Shown here: in pieces, positions 8,178-16,913 of the stretch | Position numbering within the stretch: position 1 is the stretch's first letter | How the letters are laid out: every line of letters starts with the position of its first letter | Assembly (NCBI GenBank): GCA_963763575.1 | Contig: CAVXPD010000005.1 | Span: forward strand, 148,361-212,360 | DNA: 64,000 nucleotides | Origin: Bog-473 sp963763575 | GTDB taxonomy: Bacteria; Actinomycetota; Acidimicrobiia; Acidimicrobiales; RAAP-2 | Reading direction: 5' to 3' | Made by a program: the position numbers and the translations under genes | Notes under the pieces: generated by a model | Told to the model about the DNA's origin: nothing | Databases searched by the model: none | The model's input: only the letters and a program-made list of their open reading frames with translations

Positions 8178-9812
8178 TCAAGACAGGAGCTGCCGGCGAC
8201 CCCAACGGCCGAACCCGGCCCGGAGGCGATCGGCGTCCTCACCCGTCAAGCGCCGGTACTCGAGGGCCCGCCCCGGTCGCCACCAGACCGGGTCTGCGGT
8301 CTGCCAGCCGTCGGCGCGCAGCGCCTTTCGATCGAGCTTTCCGGTACCCGTCACCGGCAGGGCGTCGACCACACGCACGTAGGCGGGGGCCCACTTCGTT
8401 CCCAAGTCGGCCTCCGCCCTCAGGAAGGCGGCGAAGGCCTCCCCGCCGAACGCCCTCCCGGGTCTGAGCTCGAGGGCCGCCATGACCTGGTCCCCCGTGC
8501 GCGGGTCGGGCACGGCGAACACGACCACGGCCGCGACGTCGGGGTGCCTCCCCAGGATCGCCTCGACCGGGGCCGCCGCGAAGTTCTCACCGTCGACACG
8601 GAGCCAGTCGTCGCCCCGGCCGGCGAAGTAGAACGTGCCATCGCCGTCCCGGTATCCGAGGTCGCCGCTCCAGAACCAACCGTTGCGTGTGCGCACGGCG
8701 TCGGCCTCGTCGTTGGCGTAGTAGCCCTCGAACGACCCGGTGGAGTCGCGGCGCACGATCTCGCCGATGGCCTCCGTGGGGTTGAGGAGCTCGCGCCCCG
8801 GGCCGAAACGGGCCCGGGCGCACTCCTCGCCGGTCTCGGGGTGCACGATGGCGACGTCAATTCCGTCGGGGGGTCGGCCCAGCGCATCTTCGGGCATGCC
8901 GGCGAACGGATTGATGGACACACCACCCTCGCTCGATGTGTAGCCCTCCACGACGTGGCAACCGAAGCGGCGCCGGAACTCCTTGCGGTCGCGAGCCGAA
9001 GCCTCGGCCCCGACGCAGAAGACGAGCGCGTTGTCGGAGTCCTGGTCCGTCGGGGGCTGGGCGAGGATGTAGGACAGCGCACGGCCCACATAGTTGAACG
9101 ACGTGCAACCGTGCTGCCGGACGTCGTCGAGGAAGGACGAGGCGGAGAACTTTCGCTTGAGCACGACCCGGGCCCCGGCGCTCGCACCGGGGAAGAGGCT
9201 GCCCATGAGCGCGTTCAGGTGGAACATCGGCATGGAGCAGTACAGGACGTCCGCGTCCGTGTAGACCGCGGCCGCGCCCGCCATCATCCGGACGGCGCGC
9301 CCCTGAGAGACCCGCACGGCTTTCGGCGCACCCGTCGAGCCCGAGGTGTAGACGAGGAGAAGCAGGGCGTCGGCGCCGGGCAGCCGTTCGGGCAGCGGCG
9401 CGCCACGGTGGCGCTCCACCTCATCGATCCAGTCGCGCCCGTCGACGAGCCGAACCGGCGTCCCGACGTCGACCCCCTCCAGGAGGTGCACCTTCGTCGA
9501 GTCCGTCAGGACCACGCCACAGTTCGCGTGACGCAGGTCTCCTGCGAGCTCCTCGCCCCTGCGGGTGTCGTTGGCACCGACGATCACCGATCCGGACAGC
9601 GCGGCCGCGCCCAGTAGGAAGACGTACTCCGGGAGGTTGTCCAGCAGCACGCCGACGTGGCCGCGGTCGAGCCCCGAGGCACGCAAGAGCGCCGCCCTCG
9701 CGAGGCACTCCTCGACGACTTCGCCCCACGTCCACGTTCGGCCCTCGAAGACGAGCCCCACGCGGTCGTCGGCGACCCGGGCGGCGAGCAACTCGGCAAT
9801 GGTCTCGGCCAT
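8178..9812 (-). CDS. Acyl-CoA synthetase (AMP-forming, FadD-like)
   Basis: 544 residues from ATG 9812 (MAETIAELLAARV). An open frame to 10073 exists, but its N-terminus looks non-coding. It carries the ANL-superfamily motifs: P-loop YTSGSTGAPKAV, acyl-adenylate motif VVEGYTSSEGG, ATP/hinge region SGDLGYRDGDG and GRGDDWLRVDGEN, and the C-terminal catalytic lysine in VTGTGKLDRKAL. It would activate a carboxylic or fatty acid to its CoA thioester via acyl-AMP. The layout resembles the mycobacterial FadD group. The substrate is not readable. It is divergent from a secreted lipase, so fatty acids released outside could be its substrate. Confidence 0.88.
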   Translation of the reverse strand: MAETIAELLAARVADDRVGLVFEGRTWTWGEVVEECLARAALLRASGLDRGHVGVLLDNLPEYVFLLGAAALSGSVIVGANDTRRGEELAGDLRHANCGVVLTDSTKVHLLEGVDVGTPVRLVDGRDWIDEVERHRGAPLPERLPGADALLLLVYTSGSTGAPKAVRVSQGRAVRMMAGAAAVYTDADVLYCSMPMFHLNALMGSLFPGASAGARVVLKRKFSASSFLDDVRQHGCTSFNYVGRALSYILAQPPTDQDSDNALVFCVGAEASARDRKEFRRRFGCHVVEGYTSSEGGVSINPFAGMPEDALGRPPDGIDVAIVHPETGEECARARFGPGRELLNPTEAIGEIVRRDSTGSFEGYYANDEADAVRTRNGWFWSGDLGYRDGDGTFYFAGRGDDWLRVDGENFAAAPVEAILGRHPDVAAVVVFAVPDPRTGDQVMAALELRPGRAFGGEAFAAFLRAEADLGTKWAPAYVRVVDALPVTGTGKLDRKALRADGWQTADPVWWRPGRALEYRRLTGEDADRLRAGFGRWGRRQLLS

Positions 9813-10131
9813 CGAGCCGATGTTGCCACAGGGCCTCGCTGGCGTTCGGCGGAAGCGCCTGGCCTTCCTCGCGCCCGAGCGCACACGGTTCAGACGGCGA
9901 GCCGTCACGACCGTCATGCGCGAAGGGTGGCGAATCGCTTTGATCGGCCCTGCGTGCGCGTCCGAGAGACGCGAAGTGCGCACGATGAAGGCATCGGTCG
10001 TGTGCCCATCTCCTTGCCGTCCGGCACGCTGATCGTCACGACTCATCCAGCCCGGATGGTTGCCGCGATGCAACGGCGACCTGAGACCTCACCCGGCATG
10101 GGCGAGCCCGGCACCTCCCGGGGTGGGTGCC

Positions 10132-10161
10132 TTGAAACCCCAGTTCGTGCGCATTTACACT
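10132..10161 (+). promoter_or_regulatory. Predicted sigma-70-type promoter of the SGNH lipase gene
   Basis: TTGAAA at 10132-10137 and TACACT at 10156-10161 are separated by 18 bp, a good housekeeping-type promoter for a high-GC actinobacterium. The predicted start near 10168 gives a leader of about 29 nt with GGGGGA ahead of the ATG at 10197. The rest of the 384-bp spacer back to the acyl-CoA synthetase (9813-10131) shows no gene. Confidence 0.5.
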
Positions 10162-10196
10162 CGCCCCGCCAAGCACCTTGTGGGGGAACCGTGACG

Positions 10197-11054
10197 ATGC
10201 GAGGTTCTAAGTCGGACCGTAGCTGGCGGTCACTCGCGTGCGCGGCTCCGTTCTGTCTACTGGCTCAGTTGATGCTCTGGTGCCCCGCGGCCGCGTCGCA
10301 AACCGTGACACCGTCTCCGGGTGCGGAGTACGCAGCGATCGGCAGTTCGTACGCGGCCGGTTTTGGCATCCGGCCGCAAGAACCCGGGGCGGGGGCGTGC
10401 GGGCGCTCGCTGGTGGACTACCCCCACCTCGTTGCAGCCTCGCTGCACCTCAAACTCGACGACCTGAGCTGCGGGGGGGCGGTCATTGCCGACGTGCTTC
10501 GCAGGTCCCAAGGTGCAAACCCCCCGCAAATCGAGGCGGTGACTCCCCGGACGCGCCTGGTGACGATGACGATCGGTGGCAATGATGTCGACTACGTCGG
10601 CACGGCGATCGCATGTGGACAGCCTCACTCGACGTGCACGGCGACGGCGAACACGGCGCAGATCAACGCGGCCTTTCAAGCACTTCCGAACGCGCTGACC
10701 AGACTTGTTCAGGCCGTACGGACAAAGGCTCCCTCGGCCACCATCGTCCTCGTCACCTACCCCCGGCTCGTTCCCCCCACCGCGTGCCCGGCCCTGCACT
10801 ACACCCCGGCCGCAACGCGTCTCGTCGGTTCCATGGGTGCCCGACTGGAGCGGGTCTTCGTGACGGTGGCCAAAACGGACCACGTCCGACTGGCAGACCC
10901 CTACGTCCTCGGAGCGACGCACGGCCCCTGCGCCAGCGGTACGAACAAATGGGTGGCGGGCCTGGTCGCCTCCAACGGCTTCGAATATCACCCGACTGCC
11001 GCCGGGCATCGGGAGATGGCCCATTTGGTCGAGCGGGCGCTGGGATCGTCGTAA
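10197..11054 (+). CDS. Secreted SGNH/GDSL lipase or esterase
   Basis: 285 residues with a signal peptide (basic MRGSKSDRSWR, hydrophobic core, cleavage near AAASQ about residue 34). The SGNH blocks are in order: GSSYAAGFG (nucleophile Ser, block I), IGGNDVDY (Gly/Asn, block III) and EYHPTAAGHREMAH (catalytic His, block V). Several cysteines probably form disulfides, as in Streptomyces-type extracellular lipases. It hydrolyses ester bonds outside the cell. ATG 10197 is preferred over in-frame GTG 10191 because it is better spaced from GGGGGA at 10182-10187. A recognisable promoter lies upstream. Confidence 0.85.
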   Translation: MRGSKSDRSWRSLACAAPFCLLAQLMLWCPAAASQTVTPSPGAEYAAIGSSYAAGFGIRPQEPGAGACGRSLVDYPHLVAASLHLKLDDLSCGGAVIADVLRRSQGANPPQIEAVTPRTRLVTMTIGGNDVDYVGTAIACGQPHSTCTATANTAQINAAFQALPNALTRLVQAVRTKAPSATIVLVTYPRLVPPTACPALHYTPAATRLVGSMGARLERVFVTVAKTDHVRLADPYVLGATHGPCASGTNKWVAGLVASNGFEYHPTAAGHREMAHLVERALGSS

Positions 11055-11155
11055 ATCGCCAAACCCGCAGAGCCGGCCGCTCAGGCTCGCCGAGGAGTTG
11101 GGCGTCCTGGGGCCGCCCTTGACTTGCCGGAGAGCGCCTGTGGCGCCCCTCACAC

Positions 11156-12337
11156 CTAGGCGAGCCGGTAGAGCTTGGTCCCGTTCTCACCGAGGATCTT
11201 GCGGCGCGATCCTGGGCGAAGCGAGGACATGGCCTCGTGCACGTGTTCGAGTGGCTTGGGCCAGAGAGAGGTGGGGTGGGGAAAGTCGGTTTCGAAGAGG
11301 ATGTTGTCCTCCCCGACCTTGTCGACCAGCTGCTGGAGATGCCCACGCCCGGTCTCGAACCACATGGTGGCGAACCAGTTCGACTTGAAGTAATCCGAAG
11401 GAGCCCGCCCGAGCGCGGCTGCTTGTACCGGCGCGTTCTCGGGCAGTTCCCAGTCCATCGTTTCGAGGATGAACGGCACCCAGCCGATCCCGCTCTCCAC
11501 GGAGACCATCTTGAGCTTGGGGAAACGGTCGAACACCCCCGAGAAGATGGTGTTGATCACGACGCGGGAGTTCCCGATGAACAGCATGGCACCGCCGATG
11601 GCGGGCTTGACGAACTCGTCCTGGGACTCCCAGAAATACTGGCCGAAGAAGTTCATCGCCGTGAGGCTCGCCCCGATGTGGAAGTGGATCGGGAGCTCCA
11701 GGTCGGCGCAGACCTCCCACAGCGGGTCCCAGGCTTTGTTGGCCAGGTCCGGGGCGCCGAGGTCCTGGGGGTCCGAGGTCATGTTGATCCCCCGGAGCCC
11801 GAGCTCTCCGATCCGTTGGGCCTCGCGGACACATTCATCGATGTCCCACGCCGGCAGGATGGGCATGGGCAACAAACGATTCTTCGTGCGCTCTTGGATC
11901 TCTGCTCGAGAGTCGTTGAAGATCTCTACGCACAGTCGACGCAGCGTGAGGTCCTTCACCTCGGCCAGGGTCTGGCCCCCCAGTCCGAGCGCGTTCGGAT
12001 AGAGGACCTGATACTGGATCCCCATGTCGTCGAGCACCTCGAGGCGGGTGTCGACGTCCCACGCAGCAACATGGGCGCGTTCGAAGTCCCATTCGATCAT
12101 CGACTCCAAGAAGGGGTGCTTCACTCCCTCACGGTCGATGGTGCTCCCGCCGCCGGCCTTCCCGACCGGCGTCCCCTCGATGACCCATTGGCGCTCCCCG
12201 TCGACCTCCTCGACGTGGAGGATCTGGTCCTTGTAGGCGGCGGGGGCACGCTTCGTCCATAGGTCCTGGACGTCGGTGAAGTGCGAATCGGCGTCCAGAA
12301 CTGCCAGTCCCTCGGGCACCTCGGCGGCGAGAGTCAT
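11156..12337 (-). CDS. Amidohydrolase-2 (ACMSD-like TIM-barrel) metal-dependent hydrolase
   Basis: 393 residues from ATG 12337, which has GGAGG ten bases upstream; the frame extends to 12367. Family motifs are the N-terminal strand DADSHFTD, HFHIGAS in mid-barrel, SVESGIGWVPFILE and the C-terminal ETDFPHPTSLWP. These resemble amidohydrolase-2 members that bind one divalent metal and carry out non-oxidative decarboxylation or hydrolysis. The same layout appears in the paralogue at 29201-30436, which sits in an acyl-CoA operon. This copy stands alone. Substrate unknown. Confidence 0.82.
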   Translation of the reverse strand: MTLAAEVPEGLAVLDADSHFTDVQDLWTKRAPAAYKDQILHVEEVDGERQWVIEGTPVGKAGGGSTIDREGVKHPFLESMIEWDFERAHVAAWDVDTRLEVLDDMGIQYQVLYPNALGLGGQTLAEVKDLTLRRLCVEIFNDSRAEIQERTKNRLLPMPILPAWDIDECVREAQRIGELGLRGINMTSDPQDLGAPDLANKAWDPLWEVCADLELPIHFHIGASLTAMNFFGQYFWESQDEFVKPAIGGAMLFIGNSRVVINTIFSGVFDRFPKLKMVSVESGIGWVPFILETMDWELPENAPVQAAALGRAPSDYFKSNWFATMWFETGRGHLQQLVDKVGEDNILFETDFPHPTSLWPKPLEHVHEAMSSLRPGSRRKILGENGTKLYRLA

Positions 12338-12484
12338 TTGATCGGGTCCTCCAGACTTCGAGGCCACGGGGCACGCAACCTTCGTCTCCGAGGTTACTCA
12401 GCCGTGCTGACCCCTGCATCACGGCTCGACGGCCTCTATGTCCAGGGATCGTGGCTCAGGCGCAGCTTCAAATAGCCTCTCGAC

Positions 12485-13000
12485 GTGGTTTGGCCCGGAC
12501 TGGTGACCGAACGCTTGGAGTTGCTTCCACTGCCGGCACGTACGGCTGCGATCCTGCCGAAGGATTGGACGGAGGCGGCTCGCCACTTGGGTGTACGACT
12601 TCATGCCGAGTGGCCGGGTCCTGATCTTCTCGGTGTGCTCCCTCGTCAGGCCGCCTCGTCGCCGGAGACGGAGCGCTTCGGCATCTGGGTCATCATCGAG
12701 CGCGCCAGCAGATCCGTCGTCGGCGATGTGGGCTTCCACGGTCCGCCGGACGACGGTGGAACGATCGAGATCGGATACTTCGTCGTCCCTGATCGTCGGC
12801 ACCGTGGGTACGCGACCGAAGCGGCCGGTGCCCTCCTCGAATGGGCCGCCGCCGAGCCGCCGGTCCGTTGCATCGTGGCAACGTGCGCCCCCGACAACGC
12901 GGCATCCATTTGCACGCTCGAGCGGGTCGGATTCCTCCGAACCGGTGAAGCGAACGGCGAGATCCGGTGGCGCTACCGCAGCCACCTCGACCAGGTGTGA
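12485..13000 (+). CDS. GNAT-family N-acetyltransferase (RimJ/RimL-like)
   Basis: 171 residues starting at GTG. The N-terminal TERLELLPL strand is the hallmark of RimJ/RimL-type acetyltransferases. The acetyl-CoA pyrophosphate-binding loop reads VVPDRRHRGYATEAAGALLEWA, and the C-terminal NAASICTLERVGF strand/helix completes the fold. It would transfer an acetyl group from acetyl-CoA to an amine of a protein or small molecule. It is the last gene before a 1.6-kb stretch that holds tRNA and tRNA-like sequences but no clear CDS. Confidence 0.8.
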   Translation: MVWPGLVTERLELLPLPARTAAILPKDWTEAARHLGVRLHAEWPGPDLLGVLPRQAASSPETERFGIWVIIERASRSVVGDVGFHGPPDDGGTIEIGYFVVPDRRHRGYATEAAGALLEWAAAEPPVRCIVATCAPDNAASICTLERVGFLRTGEANGEIRWRYRSHLDQV

Positions 13001-13281
13001 TCAGATGCATTGCACGTCTGCGCCGTGGCGGGGCGCCGTCGTTCCTTGGACCACGACCGCGTGTTCGACGGCCGTCCTGGAGGCCGTCAGCTCGAAGGAA
13101 GGAATTTCGAACCTCCGGCGACGACGGGTGGCGTCCACGCGCTCTACCGTGGATCCATATCGAAAAGTGCGCACTGGATCACGTCATGCCCCGGGGGGGT
13201 GTGCATGCCGGCTTTCCTTGTGTGTTGTCCACCGTAGGCCATGCGCCTACAGGACGGGCCGGGGTGCGCGACTCCGGCAGT

Positions 13282-13355
13282 TGGTGACCCGTGCAGGACT
13301 CGAACCTGCGTCAGCTGCCTGAAAGGCAGCCGTCCAACCGCTGGACGAACGAGCC
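13282..13355 (-). tRNA. tRNA-Glu (anticodon TTC)
   Basis: Folds on the minus strand as a complete cloverleaf. The acceptor GGCTCGT pairs with ACGGGTC using two G-U pairs. The anticodon stem GCTGC/GCAGC has loop CTTTCAG with anticodon TTC, and the T-arm is GCAGG-TTCGAGT-CCTGC. An encoded CCA follows discriminator A at 13282-13284. It is the only tRNA in this cluster with a canonical fold and an encoded CCA. Confidence 0.9.
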
Positions 13356-13656
13356 GTGGGTGTTGCGGTGCAGAAGGTGGAGACTTCGAATTTCAGGGCA
13401 AGATTCAAACTGCTGACCGAGGCTTGCCGGGGCCCTTTGTGTTGTTCACTAAATCACCCGGGTGTGACAACAGTGCGAGTGGACTGGGACTGCGACGCGT
13501 ACCTTCCGGATTGACCATCCGGACGCAAGGGGGCGGGAGCCCAGCCCACTCGAGCGAGCGACGGCGCCAAGCGCCGGACGCGCCGGGTCGGGCCGAGGGG
13601 GGTGCGGCACCGACGAAAGAGGTGTCGTCGGCGGTCGGCCGGGCTCCCGCCAGGGC

Positions 13657-13739
13657 TACGGACAGGGAGGATCGAACACTCATGGACCGGATGCGACGGT
13701 TTCTGAGGCCGATGCGTCTACCGATGCCGCCACGTCCGC
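13657..13739 (-). pseudogene. Degenerate tRNA-Leu-like sequence (anticodon CAG)
   Basis: The 5' half is clearly leucine-tRNA-like: acceptor GCGGACG, then GGTAGACGC in the D-arm and a CTCAGAA anticodon loop (CAG). The anticodon stem keeps only three central pairs. A long variable arm follows, and the T-arm is GAGTG-TTCGATC-CTCCC with two mismatches. The acceptor closes with TGTCCGT through G-U pairs, and no CCA is encoded. It is either a decaying tRNA or a non-canonical one. The intact TTCGATC T-loop shows it came from a tRNA. Confidence 0.55.
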
Positions 13740-13798
13740 AGGATTGGGCCGGACTCCGCAGGGGAGGTGCACTGCCACTTGTGCGTTGGGCCCATGAG

Positions 13799-13878
13799 TC
13801 CGCGGAGCAGGAGTCGAACCTGCCGTGCCAAAGCGCCTCGTTAGGGCCCAGGTGCCGTCACACGACGGCGAACCGCGG
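13799..13878 (-). pseudogene. Degenerate tRNA-like sequence (possible Arg, CCT)
   Basis: Acceptor CCGCGGT pairs with TCCGCGG apart from one T-T. The T-arm is perfect (GCAGG-TTCGACT-CCTGC) and the D-stem GCCG/CGGC is intact. The D-loop lacks the usual GG. The anticodon stem CCTGG/CGAGG has one mismatch around loop GCCCTAA, giving anticodon CCT but with C instead of the universal U33. The variable region is about 12 nt, unusual for Arg. No CCA is encoded. The identity is tentative; the tRNA ancestry is well supported by the T-arm and acceptor. Confidence 0.5.
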
Positions 13879-14012
13879 AGGGATCGACGCACGGCCGCGC
13901 CGTGGCAGGCCTCGCGACATCGATCCCATTGCTGGCGATCTCTTCAATTGTCAAGGTACGTTTTGGGCGCGACGAGACAGACCATTTGGGTAAATGAGCT
14001 CGCCACACTCGC

Positions 14013-14083
14013 AGGGGCCGCAGGGAATCGAACCCTCGTCATCAGCGGGTTCAAGGCCGCCGGCGCTGCCGGCGCCGCGCCCC
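14013..14083 (-). pseudogene. Degenerate tRNA-like sequence (possible Phe, GAA)
   Basis: The T-arm GAGGG-TTCGATT-CCCTG and a five-base variable loop are in the correct register. An anticodon arm CGGCC-TTGAACC-CGCTG shows T33 and anticodon GAA, with one stem mismatch next to the loop. The acceptor pairs for five of seven positions. The D-region is replaced by a compact GGCGC/GCGCC hairpin, and position 8 is not T. No CCA is encoded. It could also be read as a Ser (TGA) relic by shifting the loop one base. Probably inactive or highly non-canonical. Confidence 0.4.
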
Positions 14084-14124
14084 TTGGTGGTGCTCTTCGT
14101 TCTTGTGTCGGTCCGATAACCAAA

Positions 14125-14152
14125 AGAGCCGCCTCCATCAGGAGGCGGCTCT
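14125..14152 (-). terminator. Rho-independent terminator on the minus strand
   Basis: A perfect 12-bp stem (AGAGCCGCCTCC with GGAGGCGGCTCT) and a four-base loop. On the minus strand the stem is followed directly by TTTTGG, a short U-tract; on the plus strand it is followed by CAAACGG. It therefore terminates minus-strand transcription, yet no minus-strand protein gene lies upstream of it. Confidence 0.65.
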
Positions 14153-14611
14153 CAAACGGTCACGGACCTGTGAAGATCCTGTTCATGCCGTTGAGAGCGC
14201 CTCCAATACGAGAACGTTGCCGAAGATGTCTCGGCCGGCACCGGCGTGCGACATAACGCGCGATGTCAGCGAAGCACCTCCGCCCTCCTTCGTCGGGAGT
14301 TCCCGGTCCCTACTCGCGTCGTTGTACCGCATGGTTGGGAAGTATATGAAGTTGGAACGGGTATGTGAAGAGGCAAGGCAACAATCACAAAGATTGTGCG
14401 GTTGATTGAAGACAATGTACTCATGTGGTGTGTGCGACGGATCGCTGGAAGGACGCCGCGCATCAATGACGACGTGACGTAGCCTTCAACACTGAACGGA
14501 GCACCGCCGCGCGATCGAGAACGAAGAGCTCAGAGCCATGTATGAGGATGGGACTGGTGGCTGCAGTACCACGTTCGTCCCTTCGAACGCGCCCATGAGG
14601 GCTTGGGCCCG
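14153..14611. other. Non-coding stretch, possible minus-strand small RNA gene
   Basis: No convincing ORF on either strand. Part of it (about 14330-14420) is clearly more AT-rich than its surroundings and holds the inverted repeat ACAATC-ACAAA-GATTGT at 14381-14397. Read on the minus strand it runs into the strong terminator at 14125-14152, so a terminated small RNA is possible. The right edge is the start of the plus-strand LLM oxidoreductase gene. Confidence 0.3.
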
Positions 14612-15682
14612 ATGGCACTAGAAATCTGGACGGCCGGCGCGAGTTCAGCGTCAAGAGTGCGAAGAACCGCCGAACGCCTCGAGCAGACCGGTTGGGATGG
14701 CTGGGCCCTCGTCGACTCCCAGAATCTGGCACCCGACCCCTACATCCTCCTCGCCCTCGCCGCGACGGCAACCGACCGTCTGAAGCTCGCGACAGGCGTG
14801 ACCAATCCCCTCACTCGCCATCCCGCCGCCGCCGCAAATGCCATTGCCACAGTCCAGGCGACATCAATGGGCCGGGCCGTCCTCGGCATCGGGAGAGGTG
14901 ATTCTTCGCTCGCCCACCTCGGTCTGGCACCCGCCCGCCCAGCTGCCTTCGAGCGCTACCTGATTCGGCTGCAAGGCTATCTGCGAGGTGAGGCGGTCCC
15001 CTTTGACGTCGAGGGCGACGGATCAGGGGTCGCCGCCTCGTCGAGCCTCTTGGAGATGGCCGGCGCGCCTCAGGCGAGCCAGATCCGCTGGATGACTGCG
15101 CTCAATGCAAGAGCGCCAAAGGTGCCTGTCGACGTGGCCGCCACAGGCCCGCGGGTGATCAGCATCGCTGCTCGCCACGCTGATCGCATCACTTTTGCCG
15201 TTGGCGCCGCTCCTGAACGACTGCGTTGGGCCATAGCGCAGAGCCAGGAGAGTGCTGTCCGCAACGTCGAGATCGGTGCCTACGTTCCGGTCGTGGTCAA
15301 CCCCGATCGGGACGCCGCCAGACTCCTCATCAGTGGAGGCGTTGGTTCCTTCGCCCGTTTTTCCGTGATGCACGGACGCGTTCACGGTCCGGTCGATCCG
15401 GATGGGCACGCTGTTCTCAGAGCGGTACACGACAGCTACGACATGAACCAGCACTTCTCCCAGGGGTCGCCCCAGAGCCGAACCCTTACGCCCGAAGTGA
15501 TCGATACCTTCGGGATCGCCGGGCCTCCCGACTACTGCATCGAGCAACTGCGCGCGCTGGTGGACCTAGGACTCACGAAGTTGGTGCTGCTCGGTGGCGG
15601 TACCGGGATGGACGGAGACTCGCGAGCGCTATCACACAGACTTTTAACCCAGGAGGTCCTTCCGGCACTTCGTCAACCGTGA
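14612..15682 (+). CDS. LLM-class (F420-dependent-type) oxidoreductase
   Basis: 356 residues from ATG 14612, a few codons into the open frame. The bacterial luciferase-like fold shows in the N-terminal strand LEIWTAGASS, in DRLKLATGVTNPLTRHPAAAA and GRAVLGIGRGDSS, and in the C-terminal IAGPPDYCIEQLRALVDLGL. Such enzymes in actinobacteria usually use coenzyme F420 and resemble methylene-tetrahydromethanopterin reductase-like proteins. The substrate is unknown. It stands alone in a sparsely coded region, and the 364 bp after it (15683-16046) hold no supported gene. Confidence 0.82.
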   Translation: MALEIWTAGASSASRVRRTAERLEQTGWDGWALVDSQNLAPDPYILLALAATATDRLKLATGVTNPLTRHPAAAANAIATVQATSMGRAVLGIGRGDSSLAHLGLAPARPAAFERYLIRLQGYLRGEAVPFDVEGDGSGVAASSSLLEMAGAPQASQIRWMTALNARAPKVPVDVAATGPRVISIAARHADRITFAVGAAPERLRWAIAQSQESAVRNVEIGAYVPVVVNPDRDAARLLISGGVGSFARFSVMHGRVHGPVDPDGHAVLRAVHDSYDMNQHFSQGSPQSRTLTPEVIDTFGIAGPPDYCIEQLRALVDLGLTKLVLLGGGTGMDGDSRALSHRLLTQEVLPALRQP

Positions 15683-16046
15683 GGGTTCCGAACGGACCGA
15701 GTCCGATGGTCGGCGAGGAAGGTTTCCCATTCCAGCGGTGTTTCGTCCCTACCAAACCTCTATCGGCAGTTTGCCGGTCCGGTGCCGGGAAGTGACGGGC
15801 GGAGGTTGGTCGGCCAGAGAACCTCAGCCGGAAGGCCTAACAAGACGCGGCCGGCGGGCTCTAGGTTGCGTGCCGACGCGATCGCATGCGCAGCAATGGT
15901 CATCTGATCACGCACAGCTCGATCGAGGGCACTGAGCGACTGCATTCTGAGCCAGCCTGGGAGCCGTCTGTGCGGCGTGACACCCATCCCGCATGTGTGC
16001 GGCCCGGGACCTTGACGAGCGTAGAAGGACGCACGAGTATTTCGCG
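15683..16046. other. Intergenic stretch without a supported gene
   Basis: Only short overlapping frames without ribosome binding sites or recognisable domains. GAAGGA near 16024 is the only candidate ribosome binding site for the following esterase gene, and it is rather far from the GTG at 16047. Confidence 0.5.
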
Positions 16047-16913
16047 GTGCGTCGTCGTCATCTCCTCCTGCCCGTTCTCGCGGTCCTGGCCGTCGTCGTC
16101 ACCGCCTGCGACTTGCCCAACATCGCCCCTACGGGCAGCGCGCCTTTGCGTTACCGCGACCAGCTGTTCAGCGCCGTCACGGTCACGTCGAACATCACCT
16201 ACGGTTCCGCCGTCAACCTGGAGAACCAGACGGTGGCCCTTCAGATGGACATGTACCAGCCAACCGGTGACTCGGTCAGCGACCGGCCGGCCATTGTGTG
16301 GGTGCACGGTGGGTCCTTCTGTTGTGGCGACAAGACCGAGGCAGACATCGTCGATGAGGCGACCACTTTCGCGGAAAAGGGTTTTGTCGACGTCTCGATC
16401 AACTATCGGCTCGAATCGCCCGGCTGTAGCGGGAACGACTCGAATTGTGGGGCGGCGATCGCCGAGGCCTTCGCTGACGCCCAGACCGCGGTGTCGTTCC
16501 TGCGAACACACGCGGCGGCCTATGGCATTGACCCCAACCGCATCGCAATCGGCGGGACGTCTGCCGGCGGGATCACGGCCCTCAACGTCGGCTACTCGTC
16601 TTCGGAAGATCCCGCAGCACAGGTGCGCGCAGCGGTGTCGCTCTCGGGGGCCTACCTCGGCGTCTCGGGGGTCGGTGCGATCTCGAAGGGAGACGCTCCG
16701 GCGATGGACTTCCATTGCACGACCGACCCACTGGTGCCGTATCCGCTGGCGGAGAACACGATCAACGACGCCCAGGCCGTAGGCCTCGACGCCTTCCTCG
16801 AATCGTGGAACGAGACGTGTCACGCGCCGTATGCAGAGCACCGCACGCAGATCCTCACCCAAACGACGAACTTCTTGTGGTGGGAGATGGACCTCGCGCA
16901 GGCGGCGACTTGA
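16047..16913 (+). CDS. Lipoprotein carboxylesterase (alpha/beta hydrolase)
   Basis: 288 residues from GTG 16047. VRRRHLLLPVLAVLAVVVTAC is split here as a basic start, a hydrophobic core and the lipobox VTAC, so a surface lipoprotein is likely. The frame also opens at ATG 15993, which would bury the signal. Catalytic motifs are the oxyanion-hole HGGSF and the nucleophile elbow GGTSAGG. WNETCHAPY near the end holds the probable catalytic His. Paired cysteines (CSGNDSNC) suggest disulfides. Similar to carboxylesterase/hormone-sensitive-lipase-like enzymes; substrate unknown. Confidence 0.78.
   Translation: MRRRHLLLPVLAVLAVVVTACDLPNIAPTGSAPLRYRDQLFSAVTVTSNITYGSAVNLENQTVALQMDMYQPTGDSVSDRPAIVWVHGGSFCCGDKTEADIVDEATTFAEKGFVDVSINYRLESPGCSGNDSNCGAAIAEAFADAQTAVSFLRTHAAAYGIDPNRIAIGGTSAGGITALNVGYSSSEDPAAQVRAAVSLSGAYLGVSGVGAISKGDAPAMDFHCTTDPLVPYPLAENTINDAQAVGLDAFLESWNETCHAPYAEHRTQILTQTTNFLWWEMDLAQAAT

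Noticed and set aside
6912..9617. A 901-codon plus-strand frame through the MMPL and acyl-CoA synthetase genes
   Set aside because: Arg/Pro-rich composition without motifs, in the +1 frame of the exporter and antisense to the synthetase: a high-GC shadow.
13476..13552. A tRNA-sized fold with 7-bp ends (CGAGTGG/CCACTCG) and a central CCGGA-TTGACCA-TCCGG arm (anticodon GAC)
   Set aside because: No T-arm or TTCRA loop can be placed and the helix at the ends extends into one long hairpin, so it is better seen as an inverted repeat in the tRNA-like cluster.
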